From Methanobacterium sp. ERen5 (GTDB lineage: Archaea > Methanobacteriota > Methanobacteria > Methanobacteriales > Methanobacteriaceae), in assembly GCA_024167805.1 (NCBI GenBank), contig CP099988.1, positions 711,001-775,000 of the forward strand: a stretch of 64,000 nt of DNA, read 5' to 3'. The translations under genes and the position numbers were made by a program. Below, one piece after another: positions 36,757 through 49,045 of the stretch. The notes under the pieces were generated by a model. The model had not been told where the DNA came from and made no database searches. It saw only the letters and a program-made list of their open reading frames with translations. Within the stretch, counting starts at the first letter, position 1. Every line of letters begins with the position of its first letter.

Positions 36757-39207
36757 TTAACTCACACCCCAAACCATTACTCCTGGCTGACCATACAATG
36801 CCTTGAACTGGGTTAAACCTGCTCCTCCCTCGAAGAACAGTCTTGTGAACATGGAATTTTCCAGTTCTTTGTTCATGGCAACACCTATGAGGGTGTTGTT
36901 CTGGTTAATCAGAAGTATTGAATACTCGCTTGAATTTGAAACGACTTGCTGTGTAATGTTGTTGCTGTTTATTATTGTCAGTGTGTGTGGTTCTACTAAT
37001 AGAGTTCCGTTTCCTGTGGTTAATTCATTGGATATCTGGGTTACTATGGTATTTGTATCGTTGGTTTTTAATGCACTCGTATCTATAATTCCTGCGCTGT
37101 AACTTGTACCATTTTCCTGGGCAACAACTGCGTTGCCACCAATGTAAAGGGTTTTGTTGTTAATGGTTGTTGAGTTAAGCTGTGAAGGTACGTACTGGTA
37201 ATTTGTTCCGTTGTTGCTTGTGAAGTTCCAACTTCCAAAGTAAGACCACCATACTGCTTTTCCAACCATGTCTGAACTTGTGATGAACACATCTGGAGTT
37301 GGGTTATCTGGATGGGTGTACTGTGCTATTGTCTGTGCCTGATCCTGTGTGAGTCCGTATTGAGAAGTCATTGCAGTGATGGCATCAGTTTTATTCAGTC
37401 CCAGTATACTGTTTAGGATATCGGCACTCTTTGCAGAACTTTTGGTGTAATTTTCCAAAGTTCGTGGAGCTAGATCACCACTCGATGCAAGCATTCTTAG
37501 AATTCCAGCGGATAATGTTTCATTATCTGTTAACAACGCCTTACCAACCCAATAAGCTCTTGGACTGTTCTGAGATGACCCATCAAATGTTACGGCCCTA
37601 TCTGCCACATTTGTAAACAGATGTCCATAGTCCCACCATGATGTGATTACGGCGTTGCTTGGAGTGGTGTTCTTGATGTACAGGAGGGAGTTGACCATTG
37701 AATCATCTGTTCCTGGAACCACTGAATTGGATATAGTATATGCTGATGCAACTGGTGAAAATGCTACTGCTATTAAAACAACAGCCATTATGACCTTCTG
37801 GTACGAAATATTCTCCACATGATCCTTCACATAGTAATATAGAAGTCCCACGAATATTCCTGCTGTAAGTGTTATAGGTAATGAGAAGTTTTCAATGAAC
37901 CTAACACCCTTGGTCATAGCATAAATTGTAATTACAAGCCATACACCAAACAACACAGTGTACAATATGTAATTTCTTTTCAATGTGATGATGTCAAGCT
38001 TAACCCTAGGTTTTTCAGTAGGTTCTTCTTCTGTAGCTTCTGCTTTACGTTTAGATCTGCTCTTCCTTCTAGGTTTTCTTTTTCTGGTAGGTTCCTCTTC
38101 TTTGATCTTATCTATGGTGAAGAATCTCCAAATTAAGGCCACAATACCTAAAATTCCGAATATGAATGGTAAGTAACCACCGACACCGTTGATTATATCA
38201 GACAATCCAGGAATCTGAAGTTCTGAAACAGATACATAAACGTTAGGATATGAAGATGTTCCAACTGTTGATTGGATTTTACTTACACTCACTGGTTCTG
38301 TTAGTGCTGCTGCCAATCCAGAGACGCCTAGGGATAGTCCCATGAGTAACAGGCTTAGAACTATGAATACTACCACGGAGTAAATGTCCGGCTTGTCTTT
38401 AAACCAAGCAAATTTGCTCAGAAGATTTCCCTTGAAGTTCCCAACCATTGGTTTAGGTTCTAATTTGAACACAAACTTGGTGAGTATCAAGTAAACTACG
38501 GCCGATCCTATGATTATATAGAATATGTACCACCATCCCTGCCAAGCCATCGTGAATATCATCATTGAAAATGCTGATAATGCTCCGAAGATGGTTTTCT
38601 TCTTGATATCCCTGGCAAGCATGCTTAAAACAAAGAAGTATACCACTAATAATGGTAACAACATGTTGAACATGTCTGTATCAAAGAATCCTGCAAATGT
38701 ATGGGAGAAATATGCTGGAGCAAGACCAACCAGTAATCCTGCTGCAACACCACCATAATCATTTGTAATACGCCTTATTAGTAAATATGCAGGTATAACT
38801 GCTAATGAGCCAACTATAGCTCCCATCCAAAAGGCTACCGCCGCTAATGGAACTTTTGCAAATGCATTTGCAAGTTTATAGGCCCCAACAGTTATGATTG
38901 AGATTAAAGGAGGATAATCTGCACTTTGTCCTGATGGGAATGATGAATGAAGGTCCCATTGAGTACCGTTGATCTTGGTGTCCCCAAGATAACCATGATC
39001 AAGCAGATCCGCAGTTAACCTTAAATTGTAGTAGGAGTCCATTTCACTGAAGTAGGGTTGTCCGTTTTGATCCTCGTAGTAAGCTTTCATCTGATCGGGC
39101 ACACCGTTTATGGATGCCGCCTCAGCTCTTATGAAAAACACGAAGAAAAACAATATAAGAATGATAATTATTGTTTTGTATTTGCTAATGAAATCTTTTG
39201 CACTCAT
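36757..39207 (-). CDS. aglB: oligosaccharyltransferase AglB (STT3 family)
   Basis: Membrane enzyme that transfers the lipid-linked glycan to Asn of exported proteins. 816 residues. There are about a dozen hydrophobic segments in the first 500 residues, an early DxD-like region around MDSYYNLRLTADLLDHG, then the catalytic WWDYGH motif at about 519-524 and a soluble C-terminal domain. A basic cytoplasmic loop (RKRKPRRKSRSKRKAEATEE) lies near the middle. Site GGAG before ATG. Intact. Its substrates may include the Asn/Ser/Thr-rich secreted protein at 25038. Confidence 0.95.
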   Translation of the reverse strand: MSAKDFISKYKTIIIILILFFFVFFIRAEAASINGVPDQMKAYYEDQNGQPYFSEMDSYYNLRLTADLLDHGYLGDTKINGTQWDLHSSFPSGQSADYPPLISIITVGAYKLANAFAKVPLAAVAFWMGAIVGSLAVIPAYLLIRRITNDYGGVAAGLLVGLAPAYFSHTFAGFFDTDMFNMLLPLLVVYFFVLSMLARDIKKKTIFGALSAFSMMIFTMAWQGWWYIFYIIIGSAVVYLILTKFVFKLEPKPMVGNFKGNLLSKFAWFKDKPDIYSVVVFIVLSLLLMGLSLGVSGLAAALTEPVSVSKIQSTVGTSSYPNVYVSVSELQIPGLSDIINGVGGYLPFIFGILGIVALIWRFFTIDKIKEEEPTRKRKPRRKSRSKRKAEATEEEPTEKPRVKLDIITLKRNYILYTVLFGVWLVITIYAMTKGVRFIENFSLPITLTAGIFVGLLYYYVKDHVENISYQKVIMAVVLIAVAFSPVASAYTISNSVVPGTDDSMVNSLLYIKNTTPSNAVITSWWDYGHLFTNVADRAVTFDGSSQNSPRAYWVGKALLTDNETLSAGILRMLASSGDLAPRTLENYTKSSAKSADILNSILGLNKTDAITAMTSQYGLTQDQAQTIAQYTHPDNPTPDVFITSSDMVGKAVWWSYFGSWNFTSNNGTNYQYVPSQLNSTTINNKTLYIGGNAVVAQENGTSYSAGIIDTSALKTNDTNTIVTQISNELTTGNGTLLVEPHTLTIINSNNITQQVVSNSSEYSILLINQNNTLIGVAMNKELENSMFTRLFFEGGAGLTQFKALYGQPGVMVWGVS

Positions 39208-39512
39208 ATTATCTCCTGTGATCCATGACTTTTTTAATTCTTTATTGTTTCACATTAGTATACTAAATTATTATACCTTTTTATTTTTTCGTAAAAATAA
39301 ACCAAAATAAATGGATATTTCCCAGATTTTCATTAAATTTTATCTTAGAATTGTAAGAATTCAATCCATTATCATGGATAAATTTGAAATGAATAATATT
39401 TTAAACAGGTGAAAATTGGTGTTGATGGAGAGTCAGATCATCAGATACAATTACCCAAAAATAGTTGATCCACCGGTAAATAAAAAAAATAGATCACAAA
39501 AATAAAAAAAAT
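39208..39512. other. intergenic region with a possible short remnant
   Basis: Contains the aglB promoter on the minus strand. On the plus strand AGGTGAAAA-TTG at about 39420 opens the 28-residue frame VLMESQIIRYNYPKIVDPPV, which resembles the start of a NIL domain. It stops before topA and may be a gene fragment. Confidence 0.3.
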
Positions 39513-41799
39513 TTAGGATGATCTCTTAGAAACCTTCCTGGTTTTTGAGACTTTCCTGGAAGATTTTTTTGAACTTGCCTTTTTAACAGCTGTTTTACCT
39601 GATTTTTTGGCAGCTGCCTTTACAGGTTTATTTGTTGAAGTTGGAACTCCCGAAACTTCGGGTGCAGGTTCGTCCAAAGACCGAGTATATCTACATTTAG
39701 GAAATCCTGAACAACCTATGAATTCTCCATAACGTCCTGAACGTTTGATTAAATCGCTTCCACAGTCCGGACAGGATCCCACAATTTCATTTGATGGTTC
39801 CTGCCCATCTTTACCACATTTAGGATCTAAACAGGCCCTTTGCCTTGGTTTTCCAAATGAGATCATTGGAAGGCCACACTCTTCACAAGTTGTTTTAAGT
39901 ATTGTTGCACCCCTTGGCAATGAGAATGTGGATTTACATTCCGGATACCCTGAACAACCAACAAAACTATTACTCCTTGGAGAATCGATTAATACTAAAT
40001 TACCTCCACATTTACATTTACCAACTACCCTACTTTCCCTGTAGGATTTGTAAAGTTGCTCGCCAATTATTGCTTTGTTCTTATCTATATCATCCAGTAT
40101 TGAAGTGAGTTCAACCTTTGCCTCTTCTATGATATTATCCTTATTTACAGAGCCTTCAATAATATCTTCAAGCCGGGTTTCAAATTCCCTTGTCATTTCT
40201 TCGCTGGTAATTTTATTTGAGTACTCCTTCAAAGTGTCTATGAGGTGCTCTCCAAGTTCGTTTACCTTTATCTTTTTACCTTCCACAAATTTACGGTCGT
40301 AAAGAATAGATATGATATTTGCACGTGTGGATTTAGTTCCAAGACCTCTTTTTTCCAGTTCTCGTATGAGTGAAGCCTGATTGTACCTTGCTGGCGGTTT
40401 AGTTTCCTTCTCTTCACTCCTAACAGCTTCCACAAGCAATTCATCATTCTTACTTATTGATGGGAAACTGTCATTTTCTGCCTTTTTATATGGAGTTAAC
40501 TCCATCCAACCCATCTTTGCCATTCTTTTTCTTGAAAAGCTGAAGTCCTGATCACCTATTTTCAGATTTGTTTTCATGGATTCTAACAATCCATTCTCTC
40601 CGAATACAGAAATGAATCTGTAGGTGATAAGTTCGTAGAGCTTTCGGTCATCAGTAGATAATTCCTTTGGAATTACACCAGTTGGGTGAATTGCAGGGTG
40701 TGCTGCATCAGTTTTTTTACCCTCATTTGGTTTGTAAGGGGTTTTTAATTTGGCTATCTGATTCTTAAATGAGCCACTGTAACTAAGTTTTTTGAGAATT
40801 TTATCCACACCAATACTCTTTGGAAGTTTTTGGGAAGATGTACGTGGATATGAGGTGAAACCCTCTGTATAAAGGTTTTGAGCAATTTGCTGAGTTTTTT
40901 AGGACTGAATCCAAACACTGCATAGGCTTCAGACTGGAGTGATCCTAGATCGAAGGGGAAAGGAGGTGCCTTGACAGTTTCCCTTACATCTATACCATCA
41001 ACCACTGCATTCTTCCCATCACAATCTGCAAATATTCCATCGGCAACATTTTTGTCGAAGATCTTTCCAGCTTTATGATCTGCTGTAACCAACTCATCTA
41101 TTCCTGGAACATCGAGATCTGCTTTGATCATCCAGTAAGGTTCTGGTATAAATTTCTGGATCTCCTTCTCCCTTTCCACGAGTATGGCGAGTGTTGGTGT
41201 TTGTACACGGCCAGCTGAAAGTTGAATGTAACGTTTAGTTGTCTCCATAACAGATTCTGTGAGTGATTTGGAGATGTTAACACCGAAGAGAAAATCCAGA
41301 ACATGCCTAGCAATTCCACTGTCCACCTGATTAAAATCAATATCCAATGGTTTTTCATACGCTGCAGTTATATCTTCATCAGTAAGTGTGGAAAATTTCA
41401 TTCTAACAGCATTATCAAGACTGTTTTCTCCACAGGCATATTTCAATGCGTTGTACCCGATCAGGGTCCCTTCTATATCGTAATCGCATGCATGTACAAA
41501 TCTGTCTGCATTCTTTGAGAATTTCTTAATAGCATCGACATAGTCCTTGACATATTTCTTTTTCTTGTCTTTAGCGTATAAAGGAACCCATTCGACATCA
41601 AATAATCTCCCTTTATTTTTATTTTTAGGAGCAAGTGAATATAAATGACCTACTGCAGTTAAAACAGTTGTTTTATTTCCATTTTCTTCAAATTCGTAGT
41701 AAGAAACTTTTTTATATTTTTTTTGGTCGAATTTTTTGAAAGAGCCGAAGCAATCTTCTCAGAAGCTTTGGGTTTCTCACATATTATAACTTCATGCAT
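39513..41799 (-). CDS. topA: DNA topoisomerase I, two frameshifts
   Basis: Type IA topoisomerase. TOPRIM start [20 protein letters not shown] and [19 protein letters not shown]. The active-site region is [18 protein letters not shown] (Tyr nucleophile). Three C-terminal Cys4 fingers follow (CKCGG..., CEECGLP..., CPDCGSD...), then a Lys/Ser-rich tail. Breaks are in T6 (41732-41737) and T4 (40876-40879) of the plus strand. One base restored at each gives about 762 residues. The start at 41799 is preceded by GTGAGTGAT. Confidence 0.92.
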
Positions 41800-42152
41800 T
41801 ATATCACTCACAAGCTGTTTAACTAACAATAACAATGAATTCAGTCATGACCCCCTAGATCATGACCCATTATAATTATACATCTAAAAATTATTCCATT
41901 TTCTCTTTATGATCAGATCAATTGGACTTTCTATAATATAAAAATTAGGACATATATATAATATGCCCAAAAAATCTAAAACTAAATTAAATAAGTTCTA
42001 CTTACACATTAATTCAAAACATTTTCATTATAATAATATGAATTTAAATTGAACTAATTTTTTTTAATCAAATCTACTTTAGCTATTAAACACAGATACT
42101 GTGGATGTAAAAAAAAATAAAAAAATTGAATTTATGATATGAGGAAAGTATC
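41800..42152. other. divergent intergenic region
   Basis: Promoter region for topA (minus) and the phosphodiesterase gene (plus). A long TATA-like stretch, ACATATATATAATATGCCC, lies near 41950. No gene seen. Confidence 0.4.
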
Positions 42153-42677
42153 ATGTTAATCGGTTTAATATCAGACACACACATCCCCGAGAGAGCAAAC
42201 AAAATACCAGAAAAAGTTTTTGAAGTTTTCAAAGGTGTTGAAATGATTATGCATGCAGGCGATCTAGTTTCAAGAGATGTTCTTGAAGAACTGGAGGGAG
42301 TTGCCCCCACAATCTGTGTACAAGGCAACATGGACAGGATGTATGGACTAAAAATTCCGAAAAGGGAAGTGGTAACCGTGGAAAATTTCACAATTGGATT
42401 GGATCATGGTGAAGTTTATCCACGTGGCGATACACAACAGTTGAAATACATAGGGATGGAAATGGGGGTCGATGTTCTGGTAACTGGACACACCCACACA
42501 CCATTTATAAAAGAACTCAAAAATTTGGTACTTTTAAATCCAGGAAGTCCAACAGTTCCCAGAATGTCAGATCCAACTGTTATGTTAGTTGATGTGGAAA
42601 AAAACGATCTCAATGCACAGATAATTAAGCTTGGTGATTCCACATGTAAATCCCTGAATTACAAAGGGAGGATTTAA
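42153..42677 (+). CDS. MJ0936/YfcE-type metallophosphodiesterase
   Basis: 174 residues of the calcineurin-like fold. Metal-binding motifs are [29 protein letters not shown] and VTGHTHTP. Members hydrolyse model phosphodiesters with Mn or Ni; the natural substrate is unknown. It ends 3 bases before rlmE, sharing the GGGAGGA site region, so the two form an operon. Confidence 0.92.
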   Translation: MLIGLISDTHIPERANKIPEKVFEVFKGVEMIMHAGDLVSRDVLEELEGVAPTICVQGNMDRMYGLKIPKREVVTVENFTIGLDHGEVYPRGDTQQLKYIGMEMGVDVLVTGHTHTPFIKELKNLVLLNPGSPTVPRMSDPTVMLVDVEKNDLNAQIIKLGDSTCKSLNYKGRI

Positions 42678-42679
42678 TT

Positions 42680-43293
42680 ATGGGAAAAAAATGGAACAGC
42701 GAAAGGAAAACCGAACATTATTACAAAATGGCTAAAAAACAGAACTACAGATCCAGAGCATCCTACAAACTTAAACAGCTCAACAAACGTTTCAAAGTAA
42801 TCAAATCAGCAGATAAAGTAGTTGATTTAGGCGCAGCCCCGGAGGCTGGTCACAGATAGCTCTTGAAGCTGTTGGAGAAGAAGGCACCGTAGTAGGGGTG
42901 GATTTGGAATGGATAAGACCACTAGACGAAGAAAATTTCTACACGGTTCGGGGTGATTTCACCAAGGATGAAACCTTAAAAGAAGTCAAAGATTTGATCA
43001 ACGGAACTGCTCAAGTAGTGATATCCGATGCAGCTCCAAAATTAACTGGAATAAAAGATATTGACACCATAAGATCTACTGATCTCGCTGACAATGCATT
43101 GACAGTTTGTGATCATGTGCTTATGCAGGGTGGAAATTTTGTTTTGAAGGTATTTCAGGGTGGAGAATACAACAACATAATAAATAACATTAAAGAACGA
43201 TTCAAAGTAGTGAAAACAACAAAACCGCCTTCATCAAGGAAGGCTAGTGTTGAAATGTATGTTGTTGCAAAAGGTTTCAGAAGAATGTTCTAA
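42680..43293 (+). CDS. rlmE: 23S rRNA 2'-O-ribose methyltransferase RlmE, one frameshift
   Basis: FtsJ/RrmJ family. It starts [20 protein letters not shown] with the catalytic Lys in [12 protein letters not shown], then [20 protein letters not shown] as SAM motif [12 protein letters not shown] with the catalytic Asp, and FVLKVFQG with the catalytic Lys. One C is missing in 42837-42840, inside motif I. 204 residues when restored. SD GGGAGGA overlaps the end of the upstream gene. Confidence 0.93.
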
Positions 43294-43329
43294 GGAATAA
43301 AAAAACAGATAAAATCCCATAAAAAGGGA

Positions 43330-43764
43330 TCATATCATTCCTTTCACACTTGCCAAACTAGATCTGGCAGTGTTTAACTGAGACTGAGCAGTGTTGATTC
43401 TTTGTGCCACTTCATCCTTAGATTTTCCTGCTGACAAAGCACTTTCGACATCATTTATATCAGAATTTGCTTTAACAAGTTCCAATTTAGCATTTATAAA
43501 TGCTGTTTTAGCATTTTTATTGTTTGAACTATCAACAGATTGCTGGACACTAGTAAACTGATCATTTAAAGAATTATAATCTGATTTAAGAACAGCAAGC
43601 TGATCGTAAGCAGAACCACTGCCCACATCAGTTGTGATGGAAGATGTAATGGTACTAATTCCAATATAAGCGAAGAGTACTAAAGTTGCAATGATTAAAA
43701 TAATACCAAGAACAGAGATGCTCATGGAAGTAGCTTTAAATAAATTTAATCTAGATCTCTTCAT
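43330..43764 (-). CDS. membrane-anchored coiled-coil protein
   Basis: About 144 residues. A short basic start (KRSRLNLFKATSM), then one hydrophobic segment (SVLGIILIIATLVLFAYIGI), then an extracytoplasmic Ser/Asn/Lys/Asp-rich part with long helices (AYDQLAVLKSDYNSLNDQFT, AKLELVKANSDINDVES). ATG 43764 follows GGTGAAAAAA. Function not recognised. It converges on rlmE. Confidence 0.6.
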   Translation of the reverse strand: MKRSRLNLFKATSMSISVLGIILIIATLVLFAYIGISTITSSITTDVGSGSAYDQLAVLKSDYNSLNDQFTSVQQSVDSSNNKNAKTAFINAKLELVKANSDINDVESALSAGKSKDEVAQRINTAQSQLNTARSSLASVKGMI

Positions 43765-44014
43765 TTTTTTCACCATTTATTAGATAGTTCATCTGTTTTA
43801 TTAAATTTATCCAAGACAGGAACTATTAACAATTTTTATCAATTAATTTACTACAATAAATAAATTATTTGAGTATTGTATATATTAACTTAATATTTAA
43901 TGATCCCTAGAAAAAATTATACTTCTAGAAAAATTTAAACCATATCAATAACATCGATGTATCATCGATAAATTTAGTATCAGTTGATTTTTTATAATAA
44001 TTTGAGGAGTATAA

Positions 44015-46021
44015 ATGGAAGCAACTTCATCCACAGAAAAGTCCAAACCATCAGTAGCAAAATTTGAAGAGTTTTTCAGTACCAAATACAAAGATACAAT
44101 CTTTGAAGCCCTAGAAAAGTATCCGGACGAAAGATCCGTGGTTGTCAGTTATTCCGAATTGGAAATGTTCGACCCAGATCTCGCAGATCTTCTCATAGAA
44201 AAACCAGAGGAAGTAATAAAAGCCTCTCAAAAGGCAATAAAAAATATTGACCCCCTCGGTAAAAATGCAGAACTTAACATTAGATTTGAGGCTATTCGTA
44301 ACAACATTCAACTTAGATTCTTGAGAAGTAAATACATCGGGAAGTTTGTAGCTGTTGACGGAATTATTCGTAAAACCGACGAGATCCGTCCAAGGATAAT
44401 AAACGCCCTATTTGAATGTAGAAGTTGTATGAGACTTCAGGAAGTTCCCCAGACAAGTAACCTCATAAGTGAACCTGCACTCTGTCAGGACTGTGGTGGT
44501 AGATCCTTCAGATTGTTACAAGAAGAATCAGAGTTTATGGATACACAAACCACCAAATTACAGGAACCCCTTGAAAATTTATCCGGTGGTGAAGAACCGA
44601 AACAGATATCAGTTGTTATGGAAGACGACTTGGTTGACTCACTCACCCCTGGAGACATCGTGAAAATAACCGGTATAATGAAGACTGTGAGGGATGAAAA
44701 AACCAAACGGTTCAAGAATTATATCTACTGCAACTACATAGAACCTCTTGAAAAAGAATTTGAAGAGCTAAAAATTAGTGAAGAAGATGAAGAAGAAATA
44801 AAGAGGCTTGCAGCTGATCCTGATGTTTACAACAAGATCATAAGTTCAACTGCACCTTCAATTCAAGGTTACAGAGAAGTTAAAGAAGCCATTGCCCTTC
44901 AACTATTCGGTGGTTCTCCTAAGGAACTGGAGGATAAAACTAGGATAAGGGGAGATATCCATATTCTGATTGTTGGAGACCCTGGTATTGGTAAATCTCA
45001 GATGCTCAAGTACGTATCTAAACTAGCGCCTCGTGGTATTTACACCAGTGGTAAAGGTACGAGTGGTGTTGGATTGACTGCTGCAGCTGTTCGCGACGAA
45101 TTTGGAGGATGGTCACTCGAAGCAGGTGCTCTTGTTTTAGGAGATAGGGGTAATGTATGTGTTGATGAGCTGGATAAGATGCGTTCAGAGGACCGTTCGG
45201 CTATTCACGAGGCACTTGAGCAGCAAACAATCTCAATAGCTAAGGCAGGTATTATGGCAACCTTAAACTCCCGTTGTTCCGTTCTTGCAGCAGCTAACCC
45301 TAAATTTGGAAGATTTGATCAGTACAAATCCATAGGTGAACAGATCGATCTACCATCGCCAATTCTGTCACGTTTCGATCTGATATTTGTAGTTGAAGAT
45401 AAACCAGATGTGGAAAGGGACACTAAACTGGCAGCACATATTCTGAGAATACACAAAGACACTTCAATACCATTTGAGATAGAACCTGAATTATTGAGGA
45501 AGTACATTGCCTATGCAAGAAGGGAAGTGAGTCCTAAACTCACATCCGATGCAATTACAGTTCTCCAAGAATTTTATGTGGGAATGAGGGGAGGGGCTGC
45601 AGAAGATGATTCTCCAGTTCCAATAACTGCAAGGCAGCTTGAAGCATTGATCAGACTTTCTGAAGCCAGTTCAAGGATCCGGCTTGGAACCGAAGTAACG
45701 AAGGATGATGCCCAACGAGCCATCACCATTCAACAGAAATGTATGAAACAAGTTGGTTACGATCCAGAAACTGGAAAACTTGATATTGACAAGGTTGAAG
45801 GTCGTCCAGCAAAATCAGACCGGGATAAAATCCGTCTTGTGACTGAAATTATCGGTGAACTCAGTGAAGAGTACGGTGGAAGAACACCAAAAAACATACT
45901 TATAACTGAAATGTCCGATAGATATAATATGAGTGAAGAGAAGGCTGAAGAAATTGTAAAAATCCTTAAGAGGAAGGGTATAATATTCGAACCTCAGCAG
46001 GGATATTATAAAATAGCCTAA
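44015..46021 (+). CDS. mcm: replicative helicase MCM
   Basis: Hexameric 3'-5' helicase, 668 residues. The N-terminal domain has a Cys4 zinc site (CRSCMR and CQDCGG, about 135-160). The AAA+ core has Walker [10 protein letters not shown] (about 321-329), Walker B CVDELDKM (about 382-389) and Arg finger LSRFDLIF (about 450-457). A C-terminal winged helix ends [14 protein letters not shown]. Site GAGGAG. Partner of the Cdc6 at 220. Intact frame. Confidence 0.98.
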   Translation: MEATSSTEKSKPSVAKFEEFFSTKYKDTIFEALEKYPDERSVVVSYSELEMFDPDLADLLIEKPEEVIKASQKAIKNIDPLGKNAELNIRFEAIRNNIQLRFLRSKYIGKFVAVDGIIRKTDEIRPRIINALFECRSCMRLQEVPQTSNLISEPALCQDCGGRSFRLLQEESEFMDTQTTKLQEPLENLSGGEEPKQISVVMEDDLVDSLTPGDIVKITGIMKTVRDEKTKRFKNYIYCNYIEPLEKEFEELKISEEDEEEIKRLAADPDVYNKIISSTAPSIQGYREVKEAIALQLFGGSPKELEDKTRIRGDIHILIVGDPGIGKSQMLKYVSKLAPRGIYTSGKGTSGVGLTAAAVRDEFGGWSLEAGALVLGDRGNVCVDELDKMRSEDRSAIHEALEQQTISIAKAGIMATLNSRCSVLAAANPKFGRFDQYKSIGEQIDLPSPILSRFDLIFVVEDKPDVERDTKLAAHILRIHKDTSIPFEIEPELLRKYIAYARREVSPKLTSDAITVLQEFYVGMRGGAAEDDSPVPITARQLEALIRLSEASSRIRLGTEVTKDDAQRAITIQQKCMKQVGYDPETGKLDIDKVEGRPAKSDRDKIRLVTEIIGELSEEYGGRTPKNILITEMSDRYNMSEEKAEEIVKILKRKGIIFEPQQGYYKIA

Positions 46022-46139
46022 AATAAACTTCTTCAATCATTTTATCTTAAAAATTTGAATTTTTTCAAATTTATACAGTTTATAAACAGATATTTACAAA
46101 AAATATAGGAAAATATAGATATTTTTGGAGGAATAAAAA

Positions 46140-46547
46140 ATGGCCGATTATAATGAATTATTAGACAGAGCTTTAGATCAGCTTCCACAGGGAGTTGAAG
46201 AAACTAAAAGGTTCAATGTTCCAAATGCTTACTCAATGATCCAGGGTAACAGAACCATGATCCAGAACTTCACAGAAGTTACAGAAGCACTCAACAGGGA
46301 CCCACAACATGTTCTCAAATTTTTATTGAGGGAACTCGGTACTGCAGGTAACCTTGAAGGAACACGTGCAATTCTCCAGGGAAAATTCACCCACTACCTC
46401 ATAAATGAGAAGTTGGATGACTATGTGAAACGATTCATAATGTGTCATGAATGTAACAGACCAGATACAAAAATTATCAGGGAAGACAGGATATTCATTC
46501 TTAAATGTGAAGCCTGCGGTGCAAAGGCACCTTTAAAAACACTTTAA
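46140..46547 (+). CDS. eif2b: translation initiation factor 2 subunit beta
   Basis: 135 residues, part of the aIF2 trimer that brings initiator tRNA to the 30S subunit. N-terminal helix [20 protein letters not shown], central domain with [18 protein letters not shown], and a C-terminal zinc finger with CHEC and CEACG. The GGAGGAATAAAA site is clear. Confidence 0.97.
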   Translation: MADYNELLDRALDQLPQGVEETKRFNVPNAYSMIQGNRTMIQNFTEVTEALNRDPQHVLKFLLRELGTAGNLEGTRAILQGKFTHYLINEKLDDYVKRFIMCHECNRPDTKIIREDRIFILKCEACGAKAPLKTL

Positions 46548-46630
46548 TTCCTGATTTCTTTTTTCTTTTTAGCTGTTCAAAAATTTCATATTATTTTTTT
46601 AATTAAATTCGTAAATATAGGTGAACCCCC

Positions 46631-47685
46631 ATGTTTTGTCCAAGATGCGGTAGTGATGATGAAGAACTGATTGAAGGCGTATGTAAATCCTGTTTCATTA
46701 AAAAAGCAAAAATAATTGGTATGGACGATGATCTCAAAATTACCATCTGTGCCCATTGCAACTCAATTTTGAATGGGATTAAATGGGAAGATTCTGAGCT
46801 TTCAGATGAAGAACTTGTGAGCTTCACAGTCATGGAAAATCTTCATGCAATGGAACAAGTTGAAGATCTTGAGATATCAGTAGATATCTTAACTGTACGT
46901 GGATCAAATTACGAGTGTCTTGTCCATGCAGAGGGAAAACTTCTAGGTACTCTTGTTGTTGAGGAGTACAAAGTAAATGTTAAGATTGTGAAGAACGTCT
47001 GTCCAGACTGCAGTAAATTTGCATCTGGATACTTCGAATCTGTCATTCAAATACGGGCAGATAATAGATTTCCCACACATGAAGAGCTTCAAATAGTTGA
47101 TGAGATTGTTAGAACTAAACTTGGAAATCTCTCCTTGAAAAATAGGATGGCCTACGTTTCAGATGTGGCCATGTTGAAGGAAGGGGTAGATTACTATATT
47201 GGTTCCTACAAAGCAGCAAAAAAGTTGCAGAAACAATTAAGGACAGTTTAGGTGGGGTAATGCAAGAATCTCCCCGTTTAGTTGGAAGGGACAAATCCCG
47301 GGGAAAAGATCTCTACAGAATATGGATCTCCATTAGGATGCCTGATTTTCAGAGGGGAGACTTTATTGAGTACGAGGATCATAAGGCAGAAGTCATAAGT
47401 TTTGATGGTAAAAGGATTGGTTTGAAAAACCTTGAATCTGGTCATGGTCTTTCTGTCATGTGGAGAGATTATGGTAAAATTAAGATCATTGCAAGGAAGC
47501 ATGATGTTAAAACAACCAGCGTAACCTCAAAAACCCCAACATCTATACAGATACTTCATCCTGACAGTTATCAGCCTGTTGATATTGATATTAACGATGA
47601 AATTTCGAAGTTAATGATTGGAAACAATGTTAAGGTACTTGAAGTTGAAGGAATACTTTACATCCTGAACAAGGATCAGGATTAA
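46631..47685 (+). CDS. nmd3: NMD3-like 60S export/ribosome factor, one frameshift
   Basis: Archaeal NMD3, a large-subunit binding protein. It starts with zinc fingers (FCPRCGSDDEELIEGVCKSC, then CAHCNS) followed by the central domain with VCPDCSKFASGYFESVIQIR. The frame breaks in A6 (47218-47223). With seven A it continues KVAETIKDSLGGVMQESPRL and GRDKSRGKDLYRIWISIRMP, ending YILNKDQD. 351 residues. Confidence 0.9.
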
Positions 47686-47799
47686 TTTAAAATAAAATAA
47701 TAAGCACAATAATATAGTTGGTTGTACAACAAGATAATCAGTTTACTATTCTCATGGATATTAATCTAGGTTTTAAATTCAATTATTTACGGTGATAAG

Positions 47800-48768
47800 A
47801 TGGATATCGACTCTAAGATGGAAAACATTAAAAATGGAACATTAGAAGTGATAACAGAAGAAGAACTCAAGGACAAATTACAGGAAGACAAACCAGTAGC
47901 CTACATTGGATACGAACCATCTGGAAATATCCATCTTGGACATGCAATCACTGTCAAAAAAATGATCGAAATCCAAAAAGCAGGTTTTCATGTTAAAATT
48001 CTTTTAGCAGACCTTCACGCATACCTGAATGGGAAGGGTACTTTAAAAGAGATAGAAGAAATATCGAAATATAACATGAGATGTTTCAGGGCCCTAGGCC
48101 TTTCAGAGGAAACTGAATTTGTTCTTGGATCCAGCTATCAAACAAGGGAAGATTTCACCTACAGAGTCTACGAACTTGCCCTGTCCACAACCTTGACCCG
48201 TGCTAAAAGAAGTATGGCCCAAATAACAAGGGACAGTGCAGATCATAAGGTTGCTGAAGTCATATACCCAATTATGCAGGTTCTGGATATGATCTTCCTA
48301 AAAGTTGACCTTGCACTCGGAGGCATGGAACAGAGGAAAATTCATATGCTTGCCCGGGAAAGTTTGCCAAAAATGGGATACAAAGCCCCTGTATGTATAC
48401 ACACCCCACTACTCCATGGTACAGATGGATCTGATAAAATGTCTTCAAGCAAAGAGAATTACATTGCAATCGATGATGAGCCTGAAGTCATTAAGAAAAA
48501 AATTCAAAAAAGTTACTGTCCACAGGGTGTTGTTGAGGCAAACCCCGTCATAGAAATTGCTGAACACTTCATATTCACCGAGGATGAGAAACTGCTCATT
48601 GAGAGGCCAGAAAAATTTGGTGGCAACCTCAACCTGACACAGGACGAACTTTTAGAGAAGTACTCGAGTGGAGATCTGCATCCCATGGACCTTAAAAATT
48701 CTGTTACAAACCGTTTGATAGAAATTTTAGAACCTGTGAGAGAATATTTAAAATCAGATATGGATTAA
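47800..48768 (+). CDS. tyrS: tyrosyl-tRNA synthetase
   Basis: 322 residues, the compact archaeal form. Class I signatures HLGHAI (about 45-50) and KMSSS (around 212-216). Tyr-binding residues lie in [11 protein letters not shown], and further conserved blocks are [20 protein letters not shown] and HTPLLHG. GGTGATAAG stands before the ATG. Followed 26 bases later by a small conserved gene. Confidence 0.97.
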   Translation: MDIDSKMENIKNGTLEVITEEELKDKLQEDKPVAYIGYEPSGNIHLGHAITVKKMIEIQKAGFHVKILLADLHAYLNGKGTLKEIEEISKYNMRCFRALGLSEETEFVLGSSYQTREDFTYRVYELALSTTLTRAKRSMAQITRDSADHKVAEVIYPIMQVLDMIFLKVDLALGGMEQRKIHMLARESLPKMGYKAPVCIHTPLLHGTDGSDKMSSSKENYIAIDDEPEVIKKKIQKSYCPQGVVEANPVIEIAEHFIFTEDEKLLIERPEKFGGNLNLTQDELLEKYSSGDLHPMDLKNSVTNRLIEILEPVREYLKSDMD

Positions 48769-48794
48769 ATTTAATCTTATGGAGGCATTGTAAA

Positions 48795-49016
48795 ATGGTA
48801 GAAGAAGCTATTGAAAAATATGAGATGAGAATTCCGCCGGGAATTACAGGGCAGATCGTTGCACATGCAATGGAAGAATTTGATCTAGAGGTTAAGCAGT
48901 CTGACTTTGGTCCTGTTTTTCTGGGTGAGATGAAAAATTTGGAAGATGCAAGGGACTACATCGTAAAAGAGCTCAACTCAAGAATTGCAGAACTGGAGAA
49001 TAAAAAAGGGGAATAA
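48795..49016 (+). CDS. small conserved hypothetical protein downstream of tyrS
   Basis: 73 residues, acidic, alpha/beta: EKYEMRIPPGITGQIVAHAM then FDLEVKQSDFGPVFLGEMKN and DYIVKELNSRIAEL. Site GGAGGCATTGTAAA. The 26-base gap to tyrS suggests co-transcription. Family not recognised. Confidence 0.7.
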   Translation: MVEEAIEKYEMRIPPGITGQIVAHAMEEFDLEVKQSDFGPVFLGEMKNLEDARDYIVKELNSRIAELENKKGE

Positions 49017-49045
49017 AACTATTTCTTTCCCTGAAAATTTTTGTT

